Source of the DNA: Lysobacteraceae bacterium | Lineage (GTDB): Bacteria; Pseudomonadota; Gammaproteobacteria; Xanthomonadales; Xanthomonadaceae | Length of the DNA: 41,506 nucleotides | Direction of reading: 5' to 3' | NCBI GenBank assembly: GCA_024508915.1 | Contig: JANINR010000057.1 | Span: 1-41,506 of the forward strand | Part shown: in pieces, positions 9,583 through 17,875 of the stretch | How positions within the stretch are numbered: position 1 is the stretch's first letter | Layout of the letters: each line of letters begins with the position of its first letter | The notes under the pieces: generated by a model | What the model was told of the DNA's origin: nothing | The model's database searches: none | What the model saw: the letters and a program-made list of their open reading frames with translations, nothing else | Program-made: the position numbers and the translations under genes

Positions 9583-10583
9583 GCGCCTGCATCGCCGTCG
9601 TCGTGCCGTGCCACCGCGTCCGCGCGCACGTCGCGGGCGTCCTCGCCGCCATCGGCCCGGAAGTCGAGACGATCTACTGCGTCGACGACGCCTGCCCCGA
9701 CGCCAGCGGCGACTACATCGAATCGCTCGGCGACCCGCGCGTGCGCGTGCTGCGGCACGCGACCAACCAGGGCGTCGGCGGCGCGGTGATCACCGGCTAT
9801 CGCCAGGCCATCGCCGACGGCGCGGACGTCATCGTCAAGCTCGACGGCGACGGGCAGATGGATCCTGCGCTGCTGCCCGGCTTCGTCGCCCCGGTGCTCG
9901 CCGGCGAGTGCGACTACGCCAAGGGCAACCGTTTCTGGGACCTGGAGCAGATCGGCGAGATGCCGCTGGTCCGCCGCATCGGCAACCTGTGCCTGAGCTT
10001 CCTCTCCAAGGCGTCCACCGGTTACTGGGACGTGTTCGACCCGACCAACGGCTACACCGCGATCCACGCGCGCGTCGCCGCGCACCTGCCGTTCGACCGC
10101 GTCAGCAAGCGCTATTTCTTCGAATCGGACTTGCTGTTCCGGCTCAACACGATCCGCGCCGTGGTCGCCGACGTGCCGATGGACGCGCGCTACCGCGACG
10201 AGGTCAGCGGCCTCAGCGTGACCCGCGCCGCCGGCGAATTCCTGTTCCGGCACGCGCGCAACTTCTGCAAGCGCATCGCCTACAACTATTTCCTGCGCGA
10301 CCTGTCGCTCGCCTCGCTGGAGCTGGTCGCCGCCGCGGGACTGCTTGCGTTCGCGCTGTGCTTCGGCGGCTGGCACTGGCTGCACTCGATCCGCTACCAC
10401 GCCACCGCGCCGGTGGGCACGATCATGGTGGCCACGGTGGCGGTGGTGTCGGGGCTGCAGTTCCTGCTCGCCTTCCTCGGCTCCGACATCGCCTCCGTCC
10501 CGCGCCGGCCGCTGGGCCCGGCGCTGGCCGCACGCGCTTCCCATGCCCCGGGGCGCGCACAAGGAGACTCGCGTGACGCATGA
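9579..10583 (+). CDS. Family 2 glycosyltransferase, polyprenyl-phosphate (DPM1/GtrB-like) type
   Basis: A 334-residue protein with an N-terminal GT-A domain. VVVPCHR opens the nucleotide-binding fold, CVDDACPD follows, and KLDGDGQMD contains the metal-binding D89-x-D91. After the catalytic domain come two hydrophobic segments (roughly 240-268 and 280-303), the layout of dolichol/polyprenyl-phosphate sugar synthases such as GtrB. It would charge undecaprenyl phosphate with one sugar on the cytoplasmic face. The start ATG overlaps the lipoprotein stop. The next gene encodes a four-helix flippase-like protein and overlaps this gene's 3' end by 11 bp, which supports a lipid-linked sugar pathway. 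Sugar identity is unknown. Confidence 0.85.
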   Translation: MSACIAVVVPCHRVRAHVAGVLAAIGPEVETIYCVDDACPDASGDYIESLGDPRVRVLRHATNQGVGGAVITGYRQAIADGADVIVKLDGDGQMDPALLPGFVAPVLAGECDYAKGNRFWDLEQIGEMPLVRRIGNLCLSFLSKASTGYWDVFDPTNGYTAIHARVAAHLPFDRVSKRYFFESDLLFRLNTIRAVVADVPMDARYRDEVSGLSVTRAAGEFLFRHARNFCKRIAYNYFLRDLSLASLELVAAAGLLAFALCFGGWHWLHSIRYHATAPVGTIMVATVAVVSGLQFLLAFLGSDIASVPRRPLGPALAARASHAPGRAQGDSRDA

Positions 10584-10929
10584 CCTCGATGCCAGGAACG
10601 TGGCGATGATCGTCGCCACCATCGCCCTGCTCGGCTTCGGCCAGGTGCTGTTCAAGTACGCCGCCACGACCCTGCAGCCGGGCGACCTGCGCAGCTGGCT
10701 GTCGCTGCCGCTCGCCGCTGCGCTGCTGGTCTACGGGGCGGCCACGATCGCGTGGTTGCTCGTGCTCGCGCGCGTGCCGCTCTCGACCGCGTTCCCGTTC
10801 TACGGCCTGGCGTTCCTGTTCGTGCCGATCCTGTCGGCGTGGCTGCTCGGCGAACGGCTGCGCTGGTCGACCCTGGTCGGCGGGCTGATCATCATCGCCG
10901 GCATCCTCGTCAGCTCGCGCCAGCGATGA
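10573..10929 (+). CDS. Small four-helix EamA/SMR-type membrane protein, candidate lipid-linked sugar flippase
   Basis: A 118-residue protein with four predicted transmembrane helices (about 12-31, 43-66, 75-93 and 99-115) and the LLGERLRW segment before helix 4 that is common in EamA/SMR transporters. I chose the GTG at 10573, which has AAGGAGA about six bases upstream; the first ATG is 11 codons later, at the edge of helix 1. Relatives include ArnE/ArnF, which flip undecaprenyl-phosphate aminoarabinose. Adjacent to a polyprenyl-phosphate glycosyltransferase, the likely role is translocation of that lipid-linked sugar to the periplasm. A general small-molecule exporter role is the alternative. 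Confidence 0.78.
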   Translation: MTHDLDARNVAMIVATIALLGFGQVLFKYAATTLQPGDLRSWLSLPLAAALLVYGAATIAWLLVLARVPLSTAFPFYGLAFLFVPILSAWLLGERLRWSTLVGGLIIIAGILVSSRQR

Positions 10930-11852
10930 CGCCCGCGCGCTGCGAAGCCTGCGACGCGCCGCTCCGCGCCGGCCTCGCCCCCTGGCACCGCCGGTGCCCG
11001 TCCTGCGGCCTGGAGTCGAGCACGCTCACGCCCGCCATCGGCGAAGGCGGCGCCGCGGCCCGCATCGACGAGGACGCGCGCGAGACGGCCCTGCAGCCGA
11101 TCCGCGACCACAACTTCGACCTGCTCCTGCGCTGGCTCCTCGGCGTTCTGCCGGCGGCCGCAGGCGCCGCGCCGCCGCGACGCCTGCTCGACGTGGGCTG
11201 CGCTCACGGCTGGTTCGCCGCCAAGGCCGCGGCGGCGGGATTCGACGTCCTGGGCATCGAACCCGATGCGGCCATCGCCGCCCGGGCCGAAGCGCGCGGC
11301 GTGCGCGTGCGCGCCGGCTATTTCCCCGATGCGCTCGAAGCCGGGGAGTCGTTCGACGCGATCGTGTTCAACGACGTCCTGGAGCACGTGCCCGGCGTGG
11401 TCGACGCGATGCGGGCCTGCCGCGACCGGCTCGGCGACGGCGGCCTGCTGGTGGTGAACGCGCCCGACCGCCGCGGTCCCTTCTACCGCACGGCCGCGCT
11501 GCTCTGGCGCGCCGGCGTGCGCGGGCCGTTCGAGCGGATGTGGCAGAAGGACATGCCGTCGCCGCACCTCTACTACTTCGACGACGCGTCCATGGCGCAG
11601 GCCGCCGCGGCCGCCGGCCTGCGCGTGCGCGCCACGCGCCGGCTGCCCGCGCTTGCGCTGCGCGGCCTGTACGCGCGGATCCGCTTCGACCGCAGCCTGT
11701 CGGCGCCGGCCGCGCTGCTGCTCTACGCGGGATCGCTGGCGCTGCTGCCCGTGCTCCGGCTCCTGCCTTCCGACATCAGCGTCTGGTTCCTGGAGCCGGG
11801 CCGCAGCAACAGCCACACGCCAAGCACGGTCGACAGGCAGGCGACCGGGTAG
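10926..11852 (+). CDS. SAM-dependent methyltransferase with N-terminal zinc ribbon
   Basis: A 308-residue protein. Four cysteines (C6, C9, C24, C27) form a CxxC...CxxC zinc ribbon. Motif I LDVGCAHGW (88-96) binds SAM, and FNDVLEHVPG (148-157) is the post-motif typical of class I methyltransferases in LPS clusters. The target could be a sugar hydroxyl or carboxyl, or the chain end. The start overlaps the flippase stop (ATGA). The last 43 codons overlap the convergent membrane-protein gene on the other strand. The C-terminal residues after about 295 look unlike a family tail and may be read-through into that gene's antisense. Confidence 0.85.
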   Translation: MTPARCEACDAPLRAGLAPWHRRCPSCGLESSTLTPAIGEGGAAARIDEDARETALQPIRDHNFDLLLRWLLGVLPAAAGAAPPRRLLDVGCAHGWFAAKAAAAGFDVLGIEPDAAIAARAEARGVRVRAGYFPDALEAGESFDAIVFNDVLEHVPGVVDAMRACRDRLGDGGLLVVNAPDRRGPFYRTAALLWRAGVRGPFERMWQKDMPSPHLYYFDDASMAQAAAAAGLRVRATRRLPALALRGLYARIRFDRSLSAPAALLLYAGSLALLPVLRLLPSDISVWFLEPGRSNSHTPSTVDRQATG

Positions 11853-13132
11853 AGGTAGCGGAAGTCGCAGGCGATCGTCGTCGGCACGAACGAACCGAGG
11901 TACAAGCCCGCCGCGAGCGCGCCCGCGCGAAGCACGACGGCGTCGGGCCCGCGCCGCCGGAGCGCGGCGATCGCCGCCAGCAGCAGCATGCCGGCATAGA
12001 ACCAGTGGCGGAACACCGGCGTGGGCTCCAGCGCCGTCGCCGTGCGCCCGATGAACCGGTCGCGCGGATCCATCTCTTCGCGCAGGCCGAGCGGTTCCTG
12101 GTATTCCGGGATGATCGCGGTGCCCCAGTACGCGGGAACGCAGCCCGCGATGCCGTCGAAGCCCAGCAGCGCGCGCAGCGCCGCGACCCGGTGGCTGGCG
12201 TAGGCGACCGGATCGTGGCGGATGCCGGCCCACCAGGCCTCGCGCAGGCTGGCGTCCCCCAGGCCACTGAAATACTTGCGCGCGAACGCGTCGCGCCACA
12301 CGAAGTCGATGCGCTCCGGGCTGTACAGGTATTGCACCTGCTGCCGCGTCGCGGCATCCGCGCCGCTCCACGCCGAAGGATCCCCTGGCCGCGCGTACGC
12401 CATCATGCCGGCGATGTCGTAGGCGCGGATGGTGCTGAAGCCCACCGCCATCGGGCTCTTCGGCAGGGGCGAGATGGTCGCGTCGGACAGCCGGCCCAGG
12501 GCGAAGGTCGATGCCGCGGACACCGCCAGGACCGCTGCGACCACTGCCACGCGCCCGCCGCGCCGCGTTCCCGCGAGAGGCTCCGCGCGCGCCAGCAGCC
12601 ACGCCGCCGCCATCGCCAGCGGCACCGACAGCAGCAGGCCCTGCTGCCGCAGCAGCGCCATCGGCGCGATCGCGAGCAGCGCCACCGCGACCGCCCGGCG
12701 CCGCCTGCGCGCATCGCCGGTCGAGGCGACGAGCAGCGCCGTGAGCGCCACCATCGCGCAGCTCGCGAGCATCACGTCCTTCCACAGGATGCCCGCGTAG
12801 AACGCGAACAGCGGGTTCAGCACCAGCAGCAGCGCGAGCGCGCGGCGCCAGGGCGACGGGGAACCCGCCGCCACCGTGAGCAATACCGCGAAACAGCCGT
12901 AGATGGCGAGCGTGTCCAACGCGACGAACAGGCTGGCGCCGAGCGCGCCGCCGCCGAGCCAGCGCAACGCCGCCGCGAAGAACGTGGGGCCCCAGCCGAT
13001 CGCATGGCCGACGAGACCTTCGTAGAGCGCGACCCCGGAGTCCACCGACATCTGTCCCGGCGCGTGGAGGGCCGCGATCAGCGCCGCGAACAGCGCCATG
13101 CCGAAGAACACCGCCGTGCGCCACCAACGCAT
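11723..13132 (-). CDS. Multi-pass membrane protein, candidate GT-C (GtrC-like) glycosyltransferase
   Basis: A 469-residue protein with about ten hydrophobic helices. Helix 1 is followed by a short loop with an acidic residue (PGQMSVDSG, D31), the position used catalytically in many GT-C enzymes. A large soluble loop (about 230-360) contains aromatic-rich segments such as YLYSPERIDFVW, as in periplasmic sugar-binding loops. Its ATG lies one base after the stop of the upstream glycosyltransferase. It could transfer a sugar from a lipid carrier onto O-antigen or lipid A in the periplasm. The 3' end overlaps the methyltransferase gene by 130 bp, and the last 20 or so Ser/Arg-rich residues look non-conserved. 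No family name is certain; a polymerase-like role is possible. Confidence 0.72.
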   Translation of the reverse strand: MRWWRTAVFFGMALFAALIAALHAPGQMSVDSGVALYEGLVGHAIGWGPTFFAAALRWLGGGALGASLFVALDTLAIYGCFAVLLTVAAGSPSPWRRALALLLVLNPLFAFYAGILWKDVMLASCAMVALTALLVASTGDARRRRRAVAVALLAIAPMALLRQQGLLLSVPLAMAAAWLLARAEPLAGTRRGGRVAVVAAVLAVSAASTFALGRLSDATISPLPKSPMAVGFSTIRAYDIAGMMAYARPGDPSAWSGADAATRQQVQYLYSPERIDFVWRDAFARKYFSGLGDASLREAWWAGIRHDPVAYASHRVAALRALLGFDGIAGCVPAYWGTAIIPEYQEPLGLREEMDPRDRFIGRTATALEPTPVFRHWFYAGMLLLAAIAALRRRGPDAVVLRAGALAAGLYLGSFVPTTIACDFRYLYPVACLSTVLGVWLLLRPGSRNQTLMSEGRSRSTGSSASDPA

Positions 13133-13133
13133 G

Positions 13134-13991
13134 TCAGGCACGCCCCCGCAACACGCGCCGCAATGCGCGCAGGACGCGCGCGGCGAAGCCGGCCAGGCGC
13201 GGATGCCGCGCCGCCGCCGCTTCCAGCCAGCCGTAGCGCGCACGGTAACGCGCCAGTTCTTCGGCCAGCGCGAACCGGTGCTCGAACAGGACCTCGGCGT
13301 TGCGCGCGTAGAAGTCGATGTTGTCGCGGAAGATGCCCGCGTAGGTGGCGACCACCACCGCACGGTCGCGCGCGAAACCGGAGGTGCGCGACTCGGCCTG
13401 CACGCGGTAGTGGAACAGCGCCTCGTCGAGCTGGAGCACGCGGCAGCCGGCGTTCACCAGCCGCACCCAGAAGTCGTAGTCCTCGACCCCGTGCCGCAGG
13501 TGCTCGCCGAAGCCGCCGACGCGCGCCCAGTCGGCCTTGCGGAACACGGCGCTGACGAAGATCACGTTGTCGATCACCAGCTCTCGCAGCGTGTAGTCCG
13601 GCAGCTGCCAGGGCCCTTCGGCCGCGCCGAAGCGCGTCGCGCGGCAATACACCACGCCCAGCCCCGGATCCGCGGCGAAGGCGGCCATCGCCTTCTCCAC
13701 GTAGGTCGGATCGATGCGGTCGTCGGCGTCCAGCGGCAGGATGAACTCCCCCGTCGCTTCGCGGATCGCCGCATTGCGCGCCGCCGACGGCCCGGCGTTG
13801 GCCTGGCGCAGCACGCGCGTGCGCGGCCATGCGGCCTCGTCGAGCAACCGGCGCGTCGCAGCATCGGTCGAGCCGTCGTCGACGACGACGACCTCGACGT
13901 CCGGCCAGGTCTGCGCGAGCGCGGACTGGACGGCCTCGTCGATGAACTGCCCCGCGTTGAAGCAGGGGATGACGATCGAAACCCTGCTCAC
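13134..13991 (-). CDS. Family 2 glycosyltransferase
   Basis: Cytoplasmic GT-A enzyme of 285 residues. It starts VSIVIPCFNAGQF and has the nucleotide-binding VVDDGSTD (37-44) and the metal-binding LDADD (87-91). The acceptor-side segment GVEDYDFWVRL (near 164) contains the ED motif usual in family 2 enzymes. It has no transmembrane helices. It should add one sugar to the growing lipid-linked O-antigen. It sits between a second glycosyltransferase and the GT-C-like protein in the minus-strand block led by wzm and wzt. Confidence 0.9.
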   Translation of the reverse strand: MSRVSIVIPCFNAGQFIDEAVQSALAQTWPDVEVVVVDDGSTDAATRRLLDEAAWPRTRVLRQANAGPSAARNAAIREATGEFILPLDADDRIDPTYVEKAMAAFAADPGLGVVYCRATRFGAAEGPWQLPDYTLRELVIDNVIFVSAVFRKADWARVGGFGEHLRHGVEDYDFWVRLVNAGCRVLQLDEALFHYRVQAESRTSGFARDRAVVVATYAGIFRDNIDFYARNAEVLFEHRFALAEELARYRARYGWLEAAAARHPRLAGFAARVLRALRRVLRGRA

Positions 13992-14010
13992 GACAGCCGG
14001 AAGAAACGGT

Positions 14011-15180
14011 TCATCGCGTGCTCTCGCTGGTTCCGAATGCCTTGCGCACGGCCTTGCGCACCGTCATGCCGATCCCGACCTCGCGCACCGAGCGCGCGAC
14101 GCGATCCAGGATGCCCATGCCCGCCACCGCAACGGCAACGTCCCCGCTGCCGCCGGCCTCGAGCGGCTCGACAGGCGCGCCGGTGGCCGATGCGGCGGCC
14201 AGGATCGCTGCGTCGCCGGACTCGAACGGCCGCGGGATCAGCGTCCAGAGCGCCGGCTCGCGATACGCCACGCGCGCCTGCCTGCCGATCGGCCGGCCGT
14301 CGGCGTAGGTGGCGTAGCTCCAGGGCGTGCGGCCCAGCGTCTCCTGGCCGTGCGCGGCCAGCAGCCGCCTGTACTCGCCGTACAACCCCTCGAACGTCGC
14401 GCGGTTGTCGTCGGTGAGCCACCAGCCGATCGCCTTGTCGATCGTCCCGGAGTCCAGGCCGGAGAAATGGATGAAGCGCAGCGGGTCGCCGTTCGCGCTG
14501 TACCCGCCGCCGGGCGCGGGGCGCAGGTCGCTGCCCAGCAGCGACCAGGTCGCGAAGTCGTAGCCGTGGTGCTTGAGGATGTGCACGTCGAAGAACGACG
14601 GCGCCAGGTCGATCCACTTCTGGTCGGTGAAGATGCCGCGGCTCTTGTCGTCGTAGCAGTAAAGGAACAGGCGGTCGGCCCACCACTGCAGGAACGCCGC
14701 GGCGTTCGGCGCGCGCGAGACGGCGAGGAAGCCGAGGTTGTAGCTGCCGTGCGCGAGCGAGCTGATCTCCATGTCGATGTTGCCCGGCCGCAGCAGGTGC
14801 GGGCACAGCACGATGGACTCGCGGTCCAGCAGCGCCTCGAGTTCCGACAGGTCGCTGTACACGAGCACGTCGGGGTCGAGGTAGACGAACTTGTCCGCGT
14901 CCCCGTGCGTCTCCACGAGGTGCTGCATGAAGCGCGGCTTCACCGCGGTCGACGCTTCCACGATCGAATGCCGGAACATGAACGCGTCGAAATTGTCCCA
15001 GCCGGCATCCTTCGCGAGCACGACCTCGTCGAAGTGCGGGAAGGCGGCGGCGGCAGGGTGCACCTCGCGCTCGACCAGGCACAGCACGAAGCGCGCCCCC
15101 GGGCAGTGGCGCTTGACCGATTCGGCGAGCGCCATCGCCTTGGGCAGGTAGTTGGCGCAGATGGAAGTGAAGAAGATCAT
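14011..15180 (-). CDS. Glycosyltransferase with a DPD metal-binding motif
   Basis: A 389-residue soluble protein. It starts MIFFTSICANYLPKA, a nucleotide-diphosphosugar transferase opening, and has YLDPDVLVY around D102-P-D104, consistent with a GT-A metal site. Further conserved-looking parts are YNLGFLAVSR, FTDQKWIDL and RFIHFSGLD, the pattern seen in GT8-like retaining enzymes of LPS clusters. The last 90 residues are variable and Ala/Arg-rich. Its ATG overlaps the sulfotransferase stop by four bases (ATGA), so it is coupled to that gene. Donor and acceptor cannot be predicted. Confidence 0.82.
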   Translation of the reverse strand: MIFFTSICANYLPKAMALAESVKRHCPGARFVLCLVEREVHPAAAAFPHFDEVVLAKDAGWDNFDAFMFRHSIVEASTAVKPRFMQHLVETHGDADKFVYLDPDVLVYSDLSELEALLDRESIVLCPHLLRPGNIDMEISSLAHGSYNLGFLAVSRAPNAAAFLQWWADRLFLYCYDDKSRGIFTDQKWIDLAPSFFDVHILKHHGYDFATWSLLGSDLRPAPGGGYSANGDPLRFIHFSGLDSGTIDKAIGWWLTDDNRATFEGLYGEYRRLLAAHGQETLGRTPWSYATYADGRPIGRQARVAYREPALWTLIPRPFESGDAAILAAASATGAPVEPLEAGGSGDVAVAVAGMGILDRVARSVREVGIGMTVRKAVRKAFGTSESTR

Positions 15181-16505
15181 CGATGTCGTCCGCGAAACCC
15201 CGTGAATGTCTTGTCGGCGAAGGCCTTGAGCGCGCGCAGCGGCCGGGTCAGGCGCCACGACATCGACCCCAGCATCGCGGCGAGCTCGTCCTCGCGCGCC
15301 GCCAGCACCCGCCGGGATTCGGCGAGCGCCTGCCCTGCTTCGTCGAGCGCGTGCCGGCTCGCGTCCAGCTCATGTTCGTAGCGCTCGGCGCGCGCCTCCC
15401 AGTCCGCCACCGCCTGTTCCGACCAGCGCACCTGCGCGATGAGGTCCGAGCGCACGCCCGCGAGCTCGGCCTGCAGCGCGTCGCGCTCGGCGTAGCGCTC
15501 GGCCTGCAGCCGGTCCCGCTCGGCGAAACGCTCGGCCAGCAGCCTCTCCCGCTCGGCGACGGCCGCTTCCGACCACGCGATCTGCGCGATCAGTTCCGAG
15601 CGCATGCGCGCGTTCTCGGCCTCGAGGTCGTCGCGCAACGCGCGCGCCTTGCGCTCGACGTCCATCGCCATCGCGGCCAGCGCGTCGAGCGAGCCGCCGG
15701 ACCGCTGCCAGATGGCGTCGAGCGCGGCGCCGGCATCGGCGATCGCCTCCCACCCGCCGCCGCCGGCGGCGATCGCGTCGAGCGCGGCCTGCGCCTGCGC
15801 GACCGGCGCCGCGAACAGATGGGTGGCCGCCTCGCCGCGGCCGCGCTGGTGGCGCTGGCCGGCGTCGGCGAACGCGCGCAAGGCCTCGTCCGCGACGGAG
15901 GGCAGCTCCACGCCCAGCCGCCCGAGCGCCGCGCGCAGGCTCCCGGCAGGATCGGCAAGCAGGCCGGCATAGGAAATCGCGGTGCGCGGGATGCCGCGCG
16001 TCGCCGCTTCCGCGTCGCAGACGTGGCGCAGCCACAGCAGCTCGCCCAGCGGCGGCGCCCAGCGGTTGCGCGCCTCGATCGATGCGGCCACCTCGGCCGG
16101 ATCGCGGGCGACGAACAGCGCCACCGCGCGGATGCCGCGGGCGCGCAACGCCTCGAGCCAGGCCGGCAGCAACCGGCACATCCGCGGATCCTTCAGCGCG
16201 AACAGCGGCGCGGTGCCGAAGTCGGCCGCGAGCAGCGCATCGATCTCGGCGACCGCTTCGCGCGCGGCGGCGCCTTCCGCCCAGCCCGCCGGCAGGGGGC
16301 GGGCATCGGCCCAGCCCGAGCCCAGCGCGGCCAGCAGCCGCTCGTCGATGGCGACGGCGCGCTCGTGCTCGAAATAGCCCTTCGGATTGTCTTCGCCGGG
16401 CGGCAGCAGTTCGCTGCCCAGGGCGACGCCGCACAGCTCCAGCGCGCCGGCCGTTGCCGACGTTCCGCTGCGGTGCATGCCGACGACGAGGATGGCCGTC
16501 TGCAT
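15177..16505 (-). CDS. Sulfotransferase-family protein with long C-terminal coiled coil
   Basis: A 442-residue protein. Residues 1-225 are a PAPS-type sulfotransferase domain: the 5'-phosphosulfate loop GMHRSGTS (9-16) and the 3'-phosphate region VARDPAEVAASIEAR (132-146) are both present. Residues about 275-412 are an uninterrupted charged coiled coil with internal repeats. One 50-residue period has RSELIAQIAWSE (302-313) matching RSDLIAQVRWSE (352-363), and two near-identical 11-residue units lie at 324-345. The tail SWRLTRPLR (416-424) is a C-terminal motif common in LPS-cluster enzymes. It lies between wzt (TGATG overlap) and a glycosyltransferase (ATGA overlap). It may sulfate the glycan. 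A chain-cap and length-control role is inferred from architecture. Confidence 0.85.
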   Translation of the reverse strand: MQTAILVVGMHRSGTSATAGALELCGVALGSELLPPGEDNPKGYFEHERAVAIDERLLAALGSGWADARPLPAGWAEGAAAREAVAEIDALLAADFGTAPLFALKDPRMCRLLPAWLEALRARGIRAVALFVARDPAEVAASIEARNRWAPPLGELLWLRHVCDAEAATRGIPRTAISYAGLLADPAGSLRAALGRLGVELPSVADEALRAFADAGQRHQRGRGEAATHLFAAPVAQAQAALDAIAAGGGGWEAIADAGAALDAIWQRSGGSLDALAAMAMDVERKARALRDDLEAENARMRSELIAQIAWSEAAVAERERLLAERFAERDRLQAERYAERDALQAELAGVRSDLIAQVRWSEQAVADWEARAERYEHELDASRHALDEAGQALAESRRVLAAREDELAAMLGSMSWRLTRPLRALKAFADKTFTGFRGRHR

Positions 16506-17875
16506 CAGGCGACCCCCGCGACCAGCACTTCCGGCCTGACGTCGAGGTCGACGAACCCGGTGGCGAGGCGCTGCGGCTGCTGCATCACCCGGAACATCGC
16601 CACGTCGATGCGACGGTCGGCGTAGTCCTCTCCGGACTCGCCGCGCGCGAGCACGCCGGCATTGCCGAAGTAAACGCCGGGCGCCAGCAGGCAGCGGAAG
16701 CGGAAGCGCACCTCGAGCGAGGCCCCGCGCTCGACCGCGGGGATCGCGTCCTCGCGCGTCGATGTCGCCGCGCCGGCGATCTCCACGCCGGCGATCGAGC
16801 GGATCATCATGCCGCAGCGCACCCCCGCCAGCGTGCGCGCGAAGTCGACCGTGTACGCGTACACGTATTCGTCGCCGGCGACGATCACGTTGACGCGCTC
16901 CCCCCCGGGCGTCTCGATGCGGACGTCGCCGATGCGCGCGCCGCGCGATTCGTAGGCGATGGTGCTGGAGGGGACCATGCCGTCGTCCCAGTACGCGCGC
17001 GACGCGCCTCCGGTCTTCGGCACCGCGACGCCCGGCGGGGCGCCGGCCTGGGCGACCGACGGCGCCTCGTCCACGTCGAGCCCGCCCGCGCCCTCCGCTC
17101 GGATCTGCTCGCGCACTTCGCCCACGCGTTCGGGCGGGGCGTAGAGCAGCTTCTGGTAGCGCGACACGATGTTGCGCGGCGTGCCCTGGGCCAGCAGCTC
17201 GCCATGGTCGAGCAGGACCGCGCGGTCGCACAGGTCCACGACCGTGCCGGCCGAATGCGAGACGAACAGCACCGTCGCGCCGCCGTCGCGGATCTGGTCG
17301 ATCCGGGCGAAGCACTTGCGCTGGAACGCCTCGTCGCCGACGGCGAGCGCCTCGTCCACCACGAGGATGTCGGGCTCCACGTTGCTCGCCACCGCGAAGG
17401 CGAGGCGCACGTACATGCCGCTGGAGTAGGTCTTGACCGGCTGGTCCATGAACTCGCCGATGTCCGCGAACGCCGCGATGCCGTCGAAGCGCGCATCGAG
17501 TTCGGCGCGCCCGAGGCCGAGCACGGCGCCGTACATGTAGACGTTCTCGCGACCCGTGAACTCGGGGTTGAAGCCCGCGCCGAGCTCCAGCAGCGCCGCG
17601 ATGCGCCCCGCGACCGCCACCTCGCCGGTGGTCGGCGCCAGCGTGCCGCAGATCAGCTGCAGCAGCGTGGACTTGCCGGATCCGTTGCGCCCGACGATGC
17701 CGACGGTCTCGCCGCGGCGGATGTCGAGGTCCAGCGGCTGCAGGGCGTGGAAGTCGCGGTGCCAGCGCCCGTCGCGCCGCGGATCGAGCAATTGCAGCAG
17801 CCGGTGGTGCGGCTGCCGGTAGACCGGGAACACCTTCGACACGCCGCGGATGCGGATGGCGGCGTCAGAGGACAT
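16505..17875 (-). CDS. wzt: O-antigen ABC exporter ATPase with carbohydrate-binding C-terminal domain
   Basis: A 456-residue Wzt. Residues 1-240 are the ABC ATPase, with Walker A GRNGSGKST (62-70), signature YSSGMYVRLAFA (150-161), Walker B ILVVDEALAVGD (170-181) and the switch His in FVSHS (204-208). After a linker (about 255-285), residues 285-456 form a beta-rich domain of the Wzt C-terminal carbohydrate-binding type. That domain binds the finished, modified non-reducing end of the polymer before export. It overlaps wzm by 11 bp upstream and the sulfotransferase by one base downstream. The long form of Wzt implies that chain termination by a chemical cap precedes export. Confidence 0.92.
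   Translation of the reverse strand: MSSDAAIRIRGVSKVFPVYRQPHHRLLQLLDPRRDGRWHRDFHALQPLDLDIRRGETVGIVGRNGSGKSTLLQLICGTLAPTTGEVAVAGRIAALLELGAGFNPEFTGRENVYMYGAVLGLGRAELDARFDGIAAFADIGEFMDQPVKTYSSGMYVRLAFAVASNVEPDILVVDEALAVGDEAFQRKCFARIDQIRDGGATVLFVSHSAGTVVDLCDRAVLLDHGELLAQGTPRNIVSRYQKLLYAPPERVGEVREQIRAEGAGGLDVDEAPSVAQAGAPPGVAVPKTGGASRAYWDDGMVPSSTIAYESRGARIGDVRIETPGGERVNVIVAGDEYVYAYTVDFARTLAGVRCGMMIRSIAGVEIAGAATSTREDAIPAVERGASLEVRFRFRCLLAPGVYFGNAGVLARGESGEDYADRRIDVAMFRVMQQPQRLATGFVDLDVRPEVLVAGVA

Noticed and set aside
11723-13132. Wzy O-antigen polymerase
   Set aside because: The locus has a Wzm/Wzt exporter, which does not use Wzy, and the acidic first loop fits a GT-C enzyme better.
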